From positions 1-64,000 of the forward strand of contig JAHBNG010000006.1 of NCBI GenBank assembly GCA_019217005.1: a stretch of 64,000 nt of DNA. The letters run 5' to 3'. A program made the translations under genes and the position numbers. This document shows, in pieces, positions 45,667 to 55,773 of the stretch (positions within the stretch are counted from its first letter, which is position 1; each line of letters starts with the position of its first letter). Origin of the DNA: Chloroflexi bacterium TSY. Lineage in GTDB: Bacteria; Chloroflexota; Anaerolineae; Caldilineales; Caldilineaceae. The notes beneath the pieces are model-generated. The model ran no database searches and was not told the DNA's origin. It saw only the letters and a program-made list of their open reading frames with translations.

Positions 45667-46932
45667 TTAAAGGCAGAAGTCGGCCCAATCTTTAGGTTCT
45701 ATCACTGGGTCTACGCCCGCAGCACGACGCAAATCCTTGTGAGCATGATAGAGACCCTGCATGACGTGATAGGGCGATTTCCAGCGGCTCCCCTTGTGGT
45801 CGGCATTGACTGTGCCATCGGCATTGAGAGTGGGATACCATTCGCCATGTTGTTGATCAAGTTGGTACTGGTCAATAAAGTTTATGTGCATTTCGAGGAG
45901 CGTCAGATCAGATTGTTCACCTGTGGTGCGCAACAAAAAAGCCAGGGCACCCAGCAATTCAGCCTGATTCCACCATACTTTTTGGTGGCGCACAACTTTT
46001 CCCCTTGGCTGACCATAATCGAAGAGCCCACCGGATGTCTGGTCAAAGCCATGCTGAATCGCCCAGTCGATAAGGCCCCTTGCTAATTGTGCCTGTCGTT
46101 CATTGCCAGTATAGGCCGCGAGTTTGGCGATAAACCAGCCCGCTTCGGTTACATGCCCGAAATTGCAGAGCCCATCCGTGCGATCAAGTGCCTCGGACCA
46201 GTCCGGATGGAACATTTCCTTGGTGCAACCGTGGTCAGTGTCGTAGCAGCCGTCCACACCAATTCTGCCCAAGATGGTATTGGCCAAGAGATTGAGCCGA
46301 TCCAGATAACTACTTTCTCTCGTGGCGTGATAAAGGGCCGAGACGCCCTCCATGGTGTGCATGTGGGTGTCGACGCGCTTGATGGGGTCCAGCAATTGCC
46401 AGTCCGGTGTAAACTTATTGGGTAGGCCACCATATTGCTTGTCCCAACATTTCTCCATGACGAGCTCATTGGTTTCAATTGCATCTCGTAACACATCGCG
46501 TTCACGTAGTGGTCGCTGTGCCACATCTTTGGCAAGACGTGCAAACTCCGCCAGGGAATACGCGGCAAATGCCAGACCATAGGGCTGTTTTGAGGCGTCC
46601 AGTACTTGTGTCCCATCGCGGCTAATACAGTAATACCAGCCACCGTTTTGCTCATCGCGAAAGTGACGGCGAAAGAAATTTACACCCTGCGCTGCCTGCT
46701 CCAGAAAGATCTCTTCACCAAAAAATTGGAAGGCAAGACACATGCTATAGATGGTGCGGGTCTGGACGATCAGCCATTTTTCGCCCTGACCGTAGCGGTT
46801 GCCGTCGCGAGCAAGATCGGTCCAATAGCCACCATATTGGCTATCAATGCCGTGTTTGAGCCAGAATTCCATAACATAGGTCCATGCGTGCTTTTTGAGA
46901 GATTCCGCGAGTTGGATACATTGCTCTTTCAT
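45667..46932 (-). CDS. N-acylglucosamine 2-epimerase (AGE) family protein
   Basis: 421-aa (alpha/alpha)6-barrel protein of the AGE/cellobiose 2-epimerase group. Motifs: QYGGYWTDLARDGNRYGQGE with KWLIVQTRTIYSMCLAFQFF, FRDEQNGGWYYCISRDG, NFGHVTEAGWFIAKLAAYTG, VWWNQAELLGALAFLLRTTG. Normal length (about 400). It probably interconverts sugar epimers; the specific substrate (N-acetylglucosamine, cellobiose or mannose) is not evident. No clear operon partner. Confidence 0.88.
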   Translation of the reverse strand: MKEQCIQLAESLKKHAWTYVMEFWLKHGIDSQYGGYWTDLARDGNRYGQGEKWLIVQTRTIYSMCLAFQFFGEEIFLEQAAQGVNFFRRHFRDEQNGGWYYCISRDGTQVLDASKQPYGLAFAAYSLAEFARLAKDVAQRPLRERDVLRDAIETNELVMEKCWDKQYGGLPNKFTPDWQLLDPIKRVDTHMHTMEGVSALYHATRESSYLDRLNLLANTILGRIGVDGCYDTDHGCTKEMFHPDWSEALDRTDGLCNFGHVTEAGWFIAKLAAYTGNERQAQLARGLIDWAIQHGFDQTSGGLFDYGQPRGKVVRHQKVWWNQAELLGALAFLLRTTGEQSDLTLLEMHINFIDQYQLDQQHGEWYPTLNADGTVNADHKGSRWKSPYHVMQGLYHAHKDLRRAAGVDPVIEPKDWADFCL

Positions 46933-46955
46933 AATTGATGGTTGACTTTAATCAG

Positions 46956-47032
46956 AGTGTGTACCACAAAGTGTGTAAATGAACACTGCTCAGTCAGAGA
47001 ACTACTCTATTTACACACTTTGGGACACACTT
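46956..47032. repeat. Inverted-repeat element IR-76, copy 3
   Basis: AGTGTGTACCACAAAGTGTG ... CACACTTTGGGACACACTT with CAGTCAGAGA in the centre. It lies between the AGE gene start and the 3' end of the SARP regulator. Confidence 0.75.
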
Positions 47033-47057
47033 CCTTGTTTTTCATACAGAGCTCAGT

Positions 47058-50000
47058 TCAAATAGACATTTGCAACTCGTCTAACAACGCTTTGGCTTCC
47101 TTCAGGTCCCTTGTGGCGAACCCTTCAGTAAACCAATGATAAATTTCTGCCAGTATCTGGAGCGCTTCGGTATGCCGGCCTTGTTTTTGCCACAATCGAC
47201 ACAGGCTCATGATCGCGCGTAGCTCTAGTGATTTAGCTTGCTGTCGCTGGGCAACCTCGATGGCTCTAAGGAAACATGATTCCGCTACGGTCTCTGTCGC
47301 GTCTTCCAACTGAATGAGCTCTCCTTTGATCCGGTGCAACTCCGCTTCATAGTAACCTTCGCCTGTGGTGCATACCAATCCCATGGCCTCGTCTACCACA
47401 TTGAGTCCTTCTTCACGCCGTCGCATGATGCCATATACCTCGGCAAGCAGCGCCATCAGGTGTGTCTGATCGACGGCTGAACCCGTTGCCCGATAGGTCG
47501 CGAGTCCCTGGCGAATCTGTACAGATCCCTCTTTAGCCTGCCCCAGGTGAGCCAACGCCCAGCCCAGTAGGCATTGGCCCCATCCCACAAATAGGGGAAG
47601 TTTTTGTGTCTTGGCCAGGGTAATAACCCTCTCCGCTCGCTCCTGAACTTCCTGCGGTTCTCGACGGTATTGATACAGCACGTTAAGCCAGAACAGGGAT
47701 TGAACCTGGGAGAGAGAATGCGATAGCCCCTCAGCTAGACTCAGTAGATCCAAATTTGGCGTTTTTGGCTATTTTCAGTCGAGATTGCAGGGATTTTGGA
47801 GTCATTTATTCAGATTTCGGTTACAGAAAACAACCTATTTCATATCTGAAAATCGCCCAAATCTAACGCAAAAACTAGATATCGACCGGCAAATTTGTAT
47901 TTATGTCAACTGTTTAGCCAGAATTCTCTCTCAAAACCTGAAATTTGGATCTACTGAGACTCAAGGCCGCCAGATTTGTTTGCAGATTCTGGTCTGGATA
48001 GCCCAAAAACCACAGGGTTGGTCCACCGAAGTTCCGACAACAGACGCCAGCATCATGGCCTCCATAGAAATGGTGCGGTGCATGATGACGTTGAGGATTG
48101 TAGAGGGAAAGTCCCTGTTCAAAGTGATTTCGCGCCAAGACAAACTCGCCCATCGAAAAATAGGAAGTCCATAGCGCATGGTGAGCCTGCAGGAGGAGAT
48201 CGGAATCTTGTATCAGATTGGCCCAGCGCAAAAGTTGTTCTCCGAGTTTTCTTGCCGTCCGATGTTGGCCCTGAGAGTAACTAACAAGCCATAATCCCCA
48301 CTGGGCCGGAAAAAGTTCAGGAGTCGCGTCTGCCTGCTCATAGAGCTTCTGTGTGCGCTTGTAGGCGTCTCGAGCATCCTCTGACCCAAACCCTCTGGTG
48401 ATGACCAGCAAATTCCCCCGGGCAATGTGTAGCCTCGATTCTCGTTGGGTACGGGCGGCGGTATCGGGCAAAGTCCCGAGCAAAGTCAGCGCATCGGTCA
48501 AAAGCCTATCAGCTTCCTGATACGCACAACTTTGTATGGCCTGTTCGCCCGCGATATGCAAATAGTCAACAGCTTTTAACCCCAGACCTGCTTCTCGAAA
48601 GTGTCGCGCCAATTGGATAGACATGGAATTGGTCTGATCCTCATAGAGGCGCTCAATTACCTTTCCGATAGCTTCATGTAGATATGTACGCTCCACTTTA
48701 TCCATACTGTTGTATAGATACTTTTGAAACAAAATGTGCCGGAAACGATAGCGGGACAATGTCTGGTCATTTAGTGATTGTCTGTCTATACCTCTCACCA
48801 GTTGATGCTGTTTATCTAAAATCGCGCTCAATTGCTGCACGACCGTCCACTCGTCCACTGCTAACACTCGAGCGACGACTTCTGCGATAAAATCTTCACC
48901 TTCTACACAGGCAATCTTCAAAACCTCCAGCAGCGTCGGCGGTAGGCGGTTGATGCGCTCCCGTATGACTCCCTCGACTCGCTTCGGCAGAGCCTCCCAG
49001 TTGGAGTCCGGTTTCTCAATCCATTGGCCTGTTTCATCTTGGAACAAATCATGTCGTTCCTTCATGTCGCGCACAATCTCAACCGTAAACAGGGCATGGC
49101 CTTTTGTGTGCCGATAGAGTGCTGCACGGAACTCAGCCCCCAATTGATTGTGCTCGGAATCGATCCAGGCGTCGACAAAGTGCTGATTTTCTGATTGTTC
49201 CAAGTCTATGTAAATATCACCAAAATCGCGCTGGAATTCGTTGACGACTGACTCCAACGGATGTCGCTCATCGCCTCGGCCCTGCGCTACATCGCTGGGT
49301 CGATAGACACCGATGATCAGTATTTGGTGTCCTTCAAGACGTCGTCCAAGATGGAATAAGAGGCTGATCGAGCCATCATCGGCCCACTGAAGATCATCCA
49401 GCACGAGCAGCAATGGCACCTGACGAGCCAGAGTCTGTAACACGCTCGTATATTGCTCAAACAGATCGATCTGTTTCAGGTTAACCAATCCTCGACTTGC
49501 TGCCTTGCACTCAATAACCCTCTCCAATTGAGGCACCCAGTTCGCGTCGTCTGATACGGCCACGACAGTTCGTTCCTTGAATGTTTGACCCGATATAAAG
49601 ATGTCAATCAAGTCGACTCCAACTTGGACCATCATCGGACCTACTTGAGGAATCAAGTTCCATAGACGTTGAGCGTGCTCTCGATGAATCGCTCCAACTG
49701 TCCACCGTGCTTCGACATCTCCAGTTAGCATTCCCAGAATCTCGCGGAAAGGCAAGTATGGATCTCCGGTACCGACGTATGCATTGCAGTTGCCACAAGC
49801 GAAGACTAAACGATTGTGTTCCTCCTGAACACGCCGTGCGAATTCCTGAACGAGAGCTGTCTTTCCAGTACCAGCTTCGCCATGAACAAAGACGACTCGG
49901 CCCTGCCCAGTAAGAGCGAGAGCAAGATGCGATTTCAGTTGCGCCAATTCCTGGTCGCGCGATACGAACGGAATCGGGGTGTTGGGGAGCGAAGGAGTAT

Positions 50001-50832
50001 GAGCGAAAAATGGGGGAAGCGAGGCTGAGTTCGTAGCGGGAGTCGATTCAATGGGTCTTGCCGTTATACTCTCGCCTCTATCTATAGAGCTTGTAATTTC
50101 TCCATTTCGGATGCGGTGGTATAGAGTTGTCGTCTCCTTGTCTGGTTGAACAGCGAACTCTTTATCCAGCACCTGGCAACAGGTTTCATACTGAGCCAGA
50201 GCAGCACCACGTTGCCCGTTAAGGACCAACAGCAACATCAATTGGCGGTGCGCCTCTTCCCACCATGGTTCCAAGGCTAGCAGACGGCGGGTATAGTCAA
50301 TTGCTTGTATCGGATCCCCTTGTTGAGCGTGATGGGAAGCCAGGGTATGCAGCGCCCGCAAGGCTGATTCCCGTAGCCGCGCTCGTTCGGTTAGTGACCA
50401 TGTCTCAAACCCGGGCGCGTTCCGTACATAGAATCCCTCCAGGAAATCTCCGCGATACAGCTCAACTGCTTCTTGCAGTAACTGGATATCTGCTGTGGCC
50501 GAAGCGTCTCCAACTTTTGCTTCAAAATCAGCTACATCTAACCAGTAAGCGTTCTCCTGGTTGAAGGCAACCGCCTGACGGGTGATTTTGAGATGGGCAC
50601 CAACTGACCGGCGCAGATGGGCCAGCGCCTTGCGCAGGTTTGTTCGAGCAGTCGCTTCAGGCATGTCGCCCCACAGCAGTGTGGCGAGTGTGGCGCGTGC
50701 GTGGGAACATTCGGTCATGGCCAGGTAGCACAGAAGGGCCAACGCCTTGCTCGACATTGAACTCGTCACTGAAATGTCGTCCTGTCTGATCTCAGGGTTG
50801 CCCAAAAGCACCAGACGCAGATTCCCATCCAT
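47058..50832 (-). pseudogene. SARP-type (BTAD) AAA-ATPase transcriptional regulator, split by a 215-bp element
   Basis: Large regulator. N-terminus from ATG 50832 (MDGNLRLVLLGNPEIRQDD) carries an OmpR-like DNA-binding fold (SKALALLCYLAMTECSHARA, ATARTNLRKALAHLRRSVGA), then a bacterial transcriptional activator domain (TRRLLALEPWWEEAHRQLML), an AAA ATPase with Walker A FVHGEAGTGKTALVQEFARR and Walker B PLLLVLDDLQWADDGSISLL, and C-terminal TPRs. A 215-bp element at 47742-47956 interrupts the TPR part: the first frame ends in it at 47914, and the rest (LAEGLSHSLSQVQSLFWLN to 47058) continues beyond. Removing the element and one AGACT copy restores NLAALSLAEGLSHS without any other change. The DNA-binding and ATPase parts remain translatable. 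Confidence 0.92.
47742..47956. mobile_element. 215-bp MITE-like element, copy 3 (inserted in the SARP gene)
   Basis: Inverted orientation relative to copies 1 and 2, identical length, 16-bp perfect ends. Flanked by AGACT at 47737-47741 and 47957-47961. It introduces a stop into the regulator after about 15 element-encoded residues. Confidence 0.95.
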
Positions 50833-50972
50833 GGTTTGCCTCGAGTCACGAAAATTTCTTTTGAATTCACGATTGAAAGCACGATTTTTTCGCGCTTTTG
50901 GCACGGTCGATTTGGTATGCTCGGGACAATTCAGTATGCCACAAGAGACTAAACAAGTAAAGGGGAGAAAAT

Positions 50973-51218
50973 TTGATGATGATCTATGACAGACCGCCTC
51001 ACTATCGAGTTTATCTCTTAACTGTTTGGCAGGAACGAAGCGGAAGCCCCGACCACCCAGGTGTATGGCGCTTCAGCTTGGAAGACCCACACAGCAAACA
51101 GCGCCGCGGTTTTGTCAGTGTAGCAGCACTGGTCGCTGCATTGCAGGAGGGGGCACTTGAAGGTGAAGACGAGCCAGTTAAAGAAAAGTGGCCAGAGCAA
51201 AGAAGCTCAGAAAACTAA
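50973..51218 (+). CDS. Small hypothetical protein
   Basis: 81-aa protein (HYRVYLLTVWQERSGSPDHP, GVWRFSLEDPHSKQRRGFVS, VAALVAALQEGALEG). The pattern of a beta-rich front followed by a helix with an L-x-A-L-x-x-ALQ end is of a kind I associate with short Chloroflexota proteins placed beside SARP/BTAD regulators. It is divergently arranged from the SARP gene (140 bp between starts) and 30 bp upstream of the LRR protein gene, so it may be co-transcribed with the latter. Function unknown. Confidence 0.7.
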   Translation: MMMIYDRPPHYRVYLLTVWQERSGSPDHPGVWRFSLEDPHSKQRRGFVSVAALVAALQEGALEGEDEPVKEKWPEQRSSEN

Positions 51219-51248
51219 TCACCAATACGTAAAGAAAAGGAGGGATCT

Positions 51249-54200
51249 ATGGCGATAAGATTTGGTGCGTATATCTTTGTATTCTTGCTGTCGATGACGC
51301 TGTTCTGTTTAACGAGTCCACAGTCAGTTGTCTTAGCCCTGACCTGCGGAGACGCTGTCTCGACGGACATCGCTTTGACGTCCGATCGACTCGTCTGTCC
51401 CGACAAGGGGCTGGAGAACAATATAGATGCTTTGCCTGTGGCAGCCCAGGCTGGCTACGACTGCACGACCGCTAACGAAATTCCACTGACTGAGTGCCTG
51501 ACGCTGGTTAAGTTGTACGACGATACCAATGGACCAAACTGGACCCACAACAGCGATTGGCTGGCAACGAATACCCCCTGTCGTTGGTTTGGTATTACCT
51601 GCGACAAAGGGAGCGTTACAAAGATCGTGTTGAGCAGCAATCAACTGGATGGAGCGATTCCATCTGAGCTAGGGCAACTTCCGAATTTGACGTGGCTCGA
51701 TCTGCATAAAAATCAATTGAGTGGAGCGATTCCCGTAGAAGTGGGTGCTCTCTCAAACTTGACGTATCTAAGTCTTTGGGACAACCAACTAAGCGGTGCC
51801 ATTCCAGCAGAAGTGAGCAATCTCTCAAACTTAACAGTTCTGGGCCTTGGTCTGAATCAGCTGAGTGGTCCGATCCCGCCAGAACTAGGCAACCTGGCCA
51901 ATCTACAGGAGCTCTATCTAAACGTAAACTCACTGAGTGGTCCGATTCCGCCAGAACTGGGCAACTTGGCCAACCTGCGAGAGCTCTATCTAAATGTAAA
52001 TTCACTGAGCGGCAGCATTCCCTCTACATTTCAAAATCTATCCAACCTGACGGCACTCAGAATGGAATCTAACCAACTGAGCGGCCCAATCCCACCAGAG
52101 CTAGGCACTCTCACCAATCTAGCGCTCCTTTGGCTTTCTGACAATCTATTGGAGGGCGGCATTCCAACAGAACTGGGCAATCTGACCAACCTTGACGGCC
52201 TCTATCTAACCGACAATCAACTGGAGGGGTCAATTCCCTCTGAACTCAGCAGGCTTGTCAAACTGAAACGGCTCTATCTGAGCAACAATCAACTGGGTGG
52301 AACGATTCCTTCCGCGTTGGGCAACCTTGCGAATCTGGAGTTGCTTCTGGTGGGCGGCAACCAACTCACAGGTACAATTCCATCCGAATTGGGCAATCTG
52401 ACCAACCTGACTCATCTCTGGCTCAACGACAACCTGCTGCGTGGTGCGATTCCTCCAGAGATTGGCCGCCTTGCCAAAATGACAAAGCTCTACCTGCAAA
52501 ATAACCAACTGAGTGGACCGATTCCTCCAGAGATTGGCGACCTTGTCAAAGTGCAAGAGCTTTACCTGCAAAATAACCAACTGAGCGGACCAATTCCATC
52601 GGCATTGGGCAATCTCGCCAACCTGATTCATCTCTACTTGCACAAGAATCAACTAAGTGATCCCATTCCATCCGAACTGGGCATTCTCCCCAAAGTGACC
52701 CGTCTTTATCTATATGACAACCAATTGAGCGGTACGATGCCCCCGGCATTGGGCAATCTCCCAACTCTGAAACATCTCTATCTTGGAAACAATCGACTAA
52801 GTGGTGTTGTCCCATCATCGCTTGGCAATCTTTCCAGCCTAACGCAACTCTATTTGCACAACAACCCACTTAGTGGAGAGTTACCAGATAGCCTGACAAG
52901 GCTGTTCAATTTAATGCATTTGGATTTCGCAGGTACAACCTTGTGCGAACCTGCTGATGCCAATTTTCAGACCTGGCTAGCCGAGATCGGATATGTGAGG
53001 AGCACAAATGTCACATGCCCTCCCATCGTGGAATTTAGCCAATCATCCTACATCGTCGCCGAAAACAGCGGCTCGGCAACAATTACAGTGACTCTTTCCA
53101 TCCCGTCTGAGCTTGCAATAACCGTCGACTATGCCACAAACGACGGGACCGCTGTGAACAATGACGACTACATGACGTCCACAGGCACGCTGACCTTCAG
53201 CGCCGGCATCACCGAGGCAACGTTTGCGATCTCCCTCCTTGACGATGGGCTGAATGAAGACGCAGAAACAGTTCTGTTGACTCTCTCCAATGCCAAGAAC
53301 GCCGATATCGGTGGTACAAATCCAGTCACATTGACCATTGAAGACGACGATGAGGCCCCCCCACCAGACGACGGCGAGAGTTGCAGGGCAGCCAAACCGA
53401 TCTCGGTATCTGGTACGCTCCAAGAGCAGACGTTTGAAAGTGCAGACGACGTCGACTGGTTCAAGTTCAATTCGATTGCCAATGCCAAATATCGTGTGGA
53501 GATACAGATCCCAAAAAGGTCGTCCGTTAACGCAGACCTTGAGCTTTACAAGCGATGCGATGATCCGAACCCAACACGCGAAAATCCGGCCTTCAACCCT
53601 AGCATTCAATTAGAATTCACCTCACCTGCCGATGGACCTATCTATCTCAAACTCTCGAATTCCAACCCTTATGTAGAGGGAGAGGAATACATGTACCAAG
53701 TCTCTGTGCGTCGCTTAATTGAGCCATCGGGTGGAGGTGTGCTCATCGTCGCCGGAAAACTGCGCGAAAATGATAGCCTACAGCGTAATATCCATAATGT
53801 CACAAACAGAGTCTACAAGCTTTTTCAAGAAAACGGATATGACAACGACCATATCCATTATCTAGCCCACGATCCGACGTCAACAGGCTATGACGGCGCT
53901 GCGACACTTGCCAATCTCGAAAGCGCCATCAATACCTGGGCGGTTGATGCGCTAACGTCCAATGCGCCGTTCACCCTCTACCTGGTGGACCATGGTGATC
54001 ACGACAATTTCTACATAAATCCCATGGAGATACTCACCCCAACCCAACTGCATGAATGGATCGCCGTTCTGGAAGAGGCCAAACCGGGCATTGTCGTCAA
54101 CGTCATTATTGAAGCCTGTCATGCTGGCAGTTTCATCGAGGGCGATGCCAGCATCTCCAAACCTGGCCGCGTTGTTGTTACCTCTAGCGATGTTGACACC

Positions 54201-54806
54201 TTGGCTTACGCGTCGCGAGACGGTGCCTACTTCTCTGATCACTTCATCAATGCTCTGGCCCAAGGCTTCAACCTCTATACAGGCTTTTGGGAAAGTCGCG
54301 TTGCCGTCCAACAAAGCGTTGCATTACAGGAGCCCTGGCTTGACGCCAACGGCAACGGCATCCACAACGAGTTAGCCGATGCTTCCATCGCTGCGCAACG
54401 TGGTTTTCGCTCTTCTCGAACGTTGGACACGCAGCCATCCACCAACTATCCACCATTCATCGAAGATGTGTTCGTCGTTGACGCCAGTCAGAACGGTACC
54501 AAACAGATCCGTGCGACAGTGCAGGACGACAGCGGCATAGACAAGGTCTGGGCTGTTGTCCAACCGCCGGATTATACACGTCCACCGAGTAGCGTGGAGA
54601 TGGTGCCTGAATCTCAGGCGTTTGATATGATCACTTCGGAAGGAGATCTCTACACGTTAGATACCGTTGATTTTACGCAAAAAGGAGACTATCGTGTGGT
54701 TGTTCACGCCAAGGATGACAGTGGACTTTTGGCGCGACCAAAGGCATTCATAATGAGCGCTACAAACCAAACCGGCAATCTCTTTTTGCCGATTGTGGTT
54801 CGTTAG
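51249..54806 (+). CDS. Secreted LRR / Calx-beta / PPC / C13-peptidase multidomain protein
   Basis: 1185 aa. Signal peptide (IRFGAYIFVFLLSMTLFCLT). An LRR N-cap (ECLTLVKLYDDTNGPNWTHN, CRWFGITCDKGSV), then about 18 plant-type leucine-rich repeats of 24 residues (LYLxNNQLSGPIPxELGNLA pattern) to about residue 570. A Calx-beta domain follows at about 594-701 (VDYATNDGTAVNNDDY), a PPC-like domain at about 710-828 (SADDVDWFKFNSIANAKYRV), and a caspase-fold C13 (legumain-like) peptidase domain at about 831-1060: His915 in YLVDHGDHD and Cys957 in IIEACHAGSF, 42 residues apart as in legumain-type enzymes. An Ig-like tail ends GNLFLPIVVR. AAGGAGGG precedes the ATG. Probably a surface protein that binds a partner through its LRRs and carries a protease. 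The substrate is unknown. Confidence 0.85.
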   Translation: MAIRFGAYIFVFLLSMTLFCLTSPQSVVLALTCGDAVSTDIALTSDRLVCPDKGLENNIDALPVAAQAGYDCTTANEIPLTECLTLVKLYDDTNGPNWTHNSDWLATNTPCRWFGITCDKGSVTKIVLSSNQLDGAIPSELGQLPNLTWLDLHKNQLSGAIPVEVGALSNLTYLSLWDNQLSGAIPAEVSNLSNLTVLGLGLNQLSGPIPPELGNLANLQELYLNVNSLSGPIPPELGNLANLRELYLNVNSLSGSIPSTFQNLSNLTALRMESNQLSGPIPPELGTLTNLALLWLSDNLLEGGIPTELGNLTNLDGLYLTDNQLEGSIPSELSRLVKLKRLYLSNNQLGGTIPSALGNLANLELLLVGGNQLTGTIPSELGNLTNLTHLWLNDNLLRGAIPPEIGRLAKMTKLYLQNNQLSGPIPPEIGDLVKVQELYLQNNQLSGPIPSALGNLANLIHLYLHKNQLSDPIPSELGILPKVTRLYLYDNQLSGTMPPALGNLPTLKHLYLGNNRLSGVVPSSLGNLSSLTQLYLHNNPLSGELPDSLTRLFNLMHLDFAGTTLCEPADANFQTWLAEIGYVRSTNVTCPPIVEFSQSSYIVAENSGSATITVTLSIPSELAITVDYATNDGTAVNNDDYMTSTGTLTFSAGITEATFAISLLDDGLNEDAETVLLTLSNAKNADIGGTNPVTLTIEDDDEAPPPDDGESCRAAKPISVSGTLQEQTFESADDVDWFKFNSIANAKYRVEIQIPKRSSVNADLELYKRCDDPNPTRENPAFNPSIQLEFTSPADGPIYLKLSNSNPYVEGEEYMYQVSVRRLIEPSGGGVLIVAGKLRENDSLQRNIHNVTNRVYKLFQENGYDNDHIHYLAHDPTSTGYDGAATLANLESAINTWAVDALTSNAPFTLYLVDHGDHDNFYINPMEILTPTQLHEWIAVLEEAKPGIVVNVIIEACHAGSFIEGDASISKPGRVVVTSSDVDTLAYASRDGAYFSDHFINALAQGFNLYTGFWESRVAVQQSVALQEPWLDANGNGIHNELADASIAAQRGFRSSRTLDTQPSTNYPPFIEDVFVVDASQNGTKQIRATVQDDSGIDKVWAVVQPPDYTRPPSSVEMVPESQAFDMITSEGDLYTLDTVDFTQKGDYRVVVHAKDDSGLLARPKAFIMSATNQTGNLFLPIVVR

Positions 54807-54848
54807 ACGGTATGTGGATAGGCGAACTTATCGAGGGAATCGTGCTGA

Positions 54849-55745
54849 TCAGACAGCCAAAATATCTGGTCCTTCGACTGTGGCAGCCTCTGTCAGGGCA
54901 CCAGATGCCGCCAACTCACCCATGGTTGCGAAGCTGGCATTTGGTTGCTGACCGACATGCTCCACCACGGCATCGATCAGACGAAACGTGTGATCATAAT
55001 CATCGGCAATACCGTGGGTGTGCATGAGGATGACGACAATGGGGCTTTTTTGACTGATTCGATCCAGGTCTTTCTTTGCCAACTCGATGAATTCGGCGCT
55101 GCGTTGACCGGCACCGCGCCAGGTATATTCATTCAAGATCGGCACCTCAATGATATCGTCGTACCAGCGATAGGGTTGGTGCGGAATCTCATCTACCCAC
55201 TCCTGCGTCAGCTCGCCGCTGTTGTGGGGCAGATGGGCATAGCCAGTGCCGCTGATGTACATGCAGGTGTGGTAGCCAATGCCGACCTCGCGCAACGCTG
55301 CAAACATGGGCTTTGAGATGGCCCCACACGGCGCGCGAAAGACGGTTGGCTCTACGCCCAGTTCGCGCGCAAAGATCTCCATCCCCTCTTCCATACGCGC
55401 CCGCAGGTTCGCCACGGTGTAGCGCGGCATCAACTCGTCGCGTCGCTGATCGAACTCGGATTGGAGTGTCGGCAAAATAGTGGTCGCTGGCCAGGCCGGC
55501 GGCCCGAACTCGTAACAGTCGGCGTGGGTCAGGCCGTGCAGCTGCAGATCGTGACCGGCATCGCGCGCGGCAATGAGCGCCTCTTTCCATTCAGCAGAAA
55601 GAGGCTTGTCGCCAGCTTTAGGCACGGTAAACCAGGTTGACTCCAGTCCGCGCGATGTAAAAAACTGGCTTGCGCGGCGCAACGACTCTACCATTTCGCC
55701 ACCGCCCGCTCCGGCATCATCTATGCTCCATACGTAGTTTGTCAT
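54849..55745 (-). CDS. Polysaccharide deacetylase family protein
   Basis: 298-aa NodB-like deacetylase. The metal-binding Asp is in YVWSIDDAGAGGG, and the His pair in DLQLHGLTHADCYEFG corresponds to motif 2; FRAPCGAISKPMFAALRE is motif 3 (R-P-P/C-x-G) and ILMHTHGIADDYD motif 5. No signal peptide, so a cytoplasmic or unusually exported enzyme. It likely removes an N-acetyl or formyl group from a sugar. Convergent with the LRR protein gene. A member of the family acting on a small substrate cannot be excluded. Confidence 0.85.
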   Translation of the reverse strand: MTNYVWSIDDAGAGGGEMVESLRRASQFFTSRGLESTWFTVPKAGDKPLSAEWKEALIAARDAGHDLQLHGLTHADCYEFGPPAWPATTILPTLQSEFDQRRDELMPRYTVANLRARMEEGMEIFARELGVEPTVFRAPCGAISKPMFAALREVGIGYHTCMYISGTGYAHLPHNSGELTQEWVDEIPHQPYRWYDDIIEVPILNEYTWRGAGQRSAEFIELAKKDLDRISQKSPIVVILMHTHGIADDYDHTFRLIDAVVEHVGQQPNASFATMGELAASGALTEAATVEGPDILAV

Positions 55746-55773
55746 CTTGCTGCCTTTCTAATTTAGACAATTT

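Noticed and set aside
46149..46655. 168-aa minus-strand frame
   Set aside because: Shadow of the AGE epimerase gene; no family features of its own.
55189..55590. 133-aa minus-strand frame rich in Arg
   Set aside because: It is a shadow frame inside the polysaccharide deacetylase gene, whose motifs are all in the other frame.
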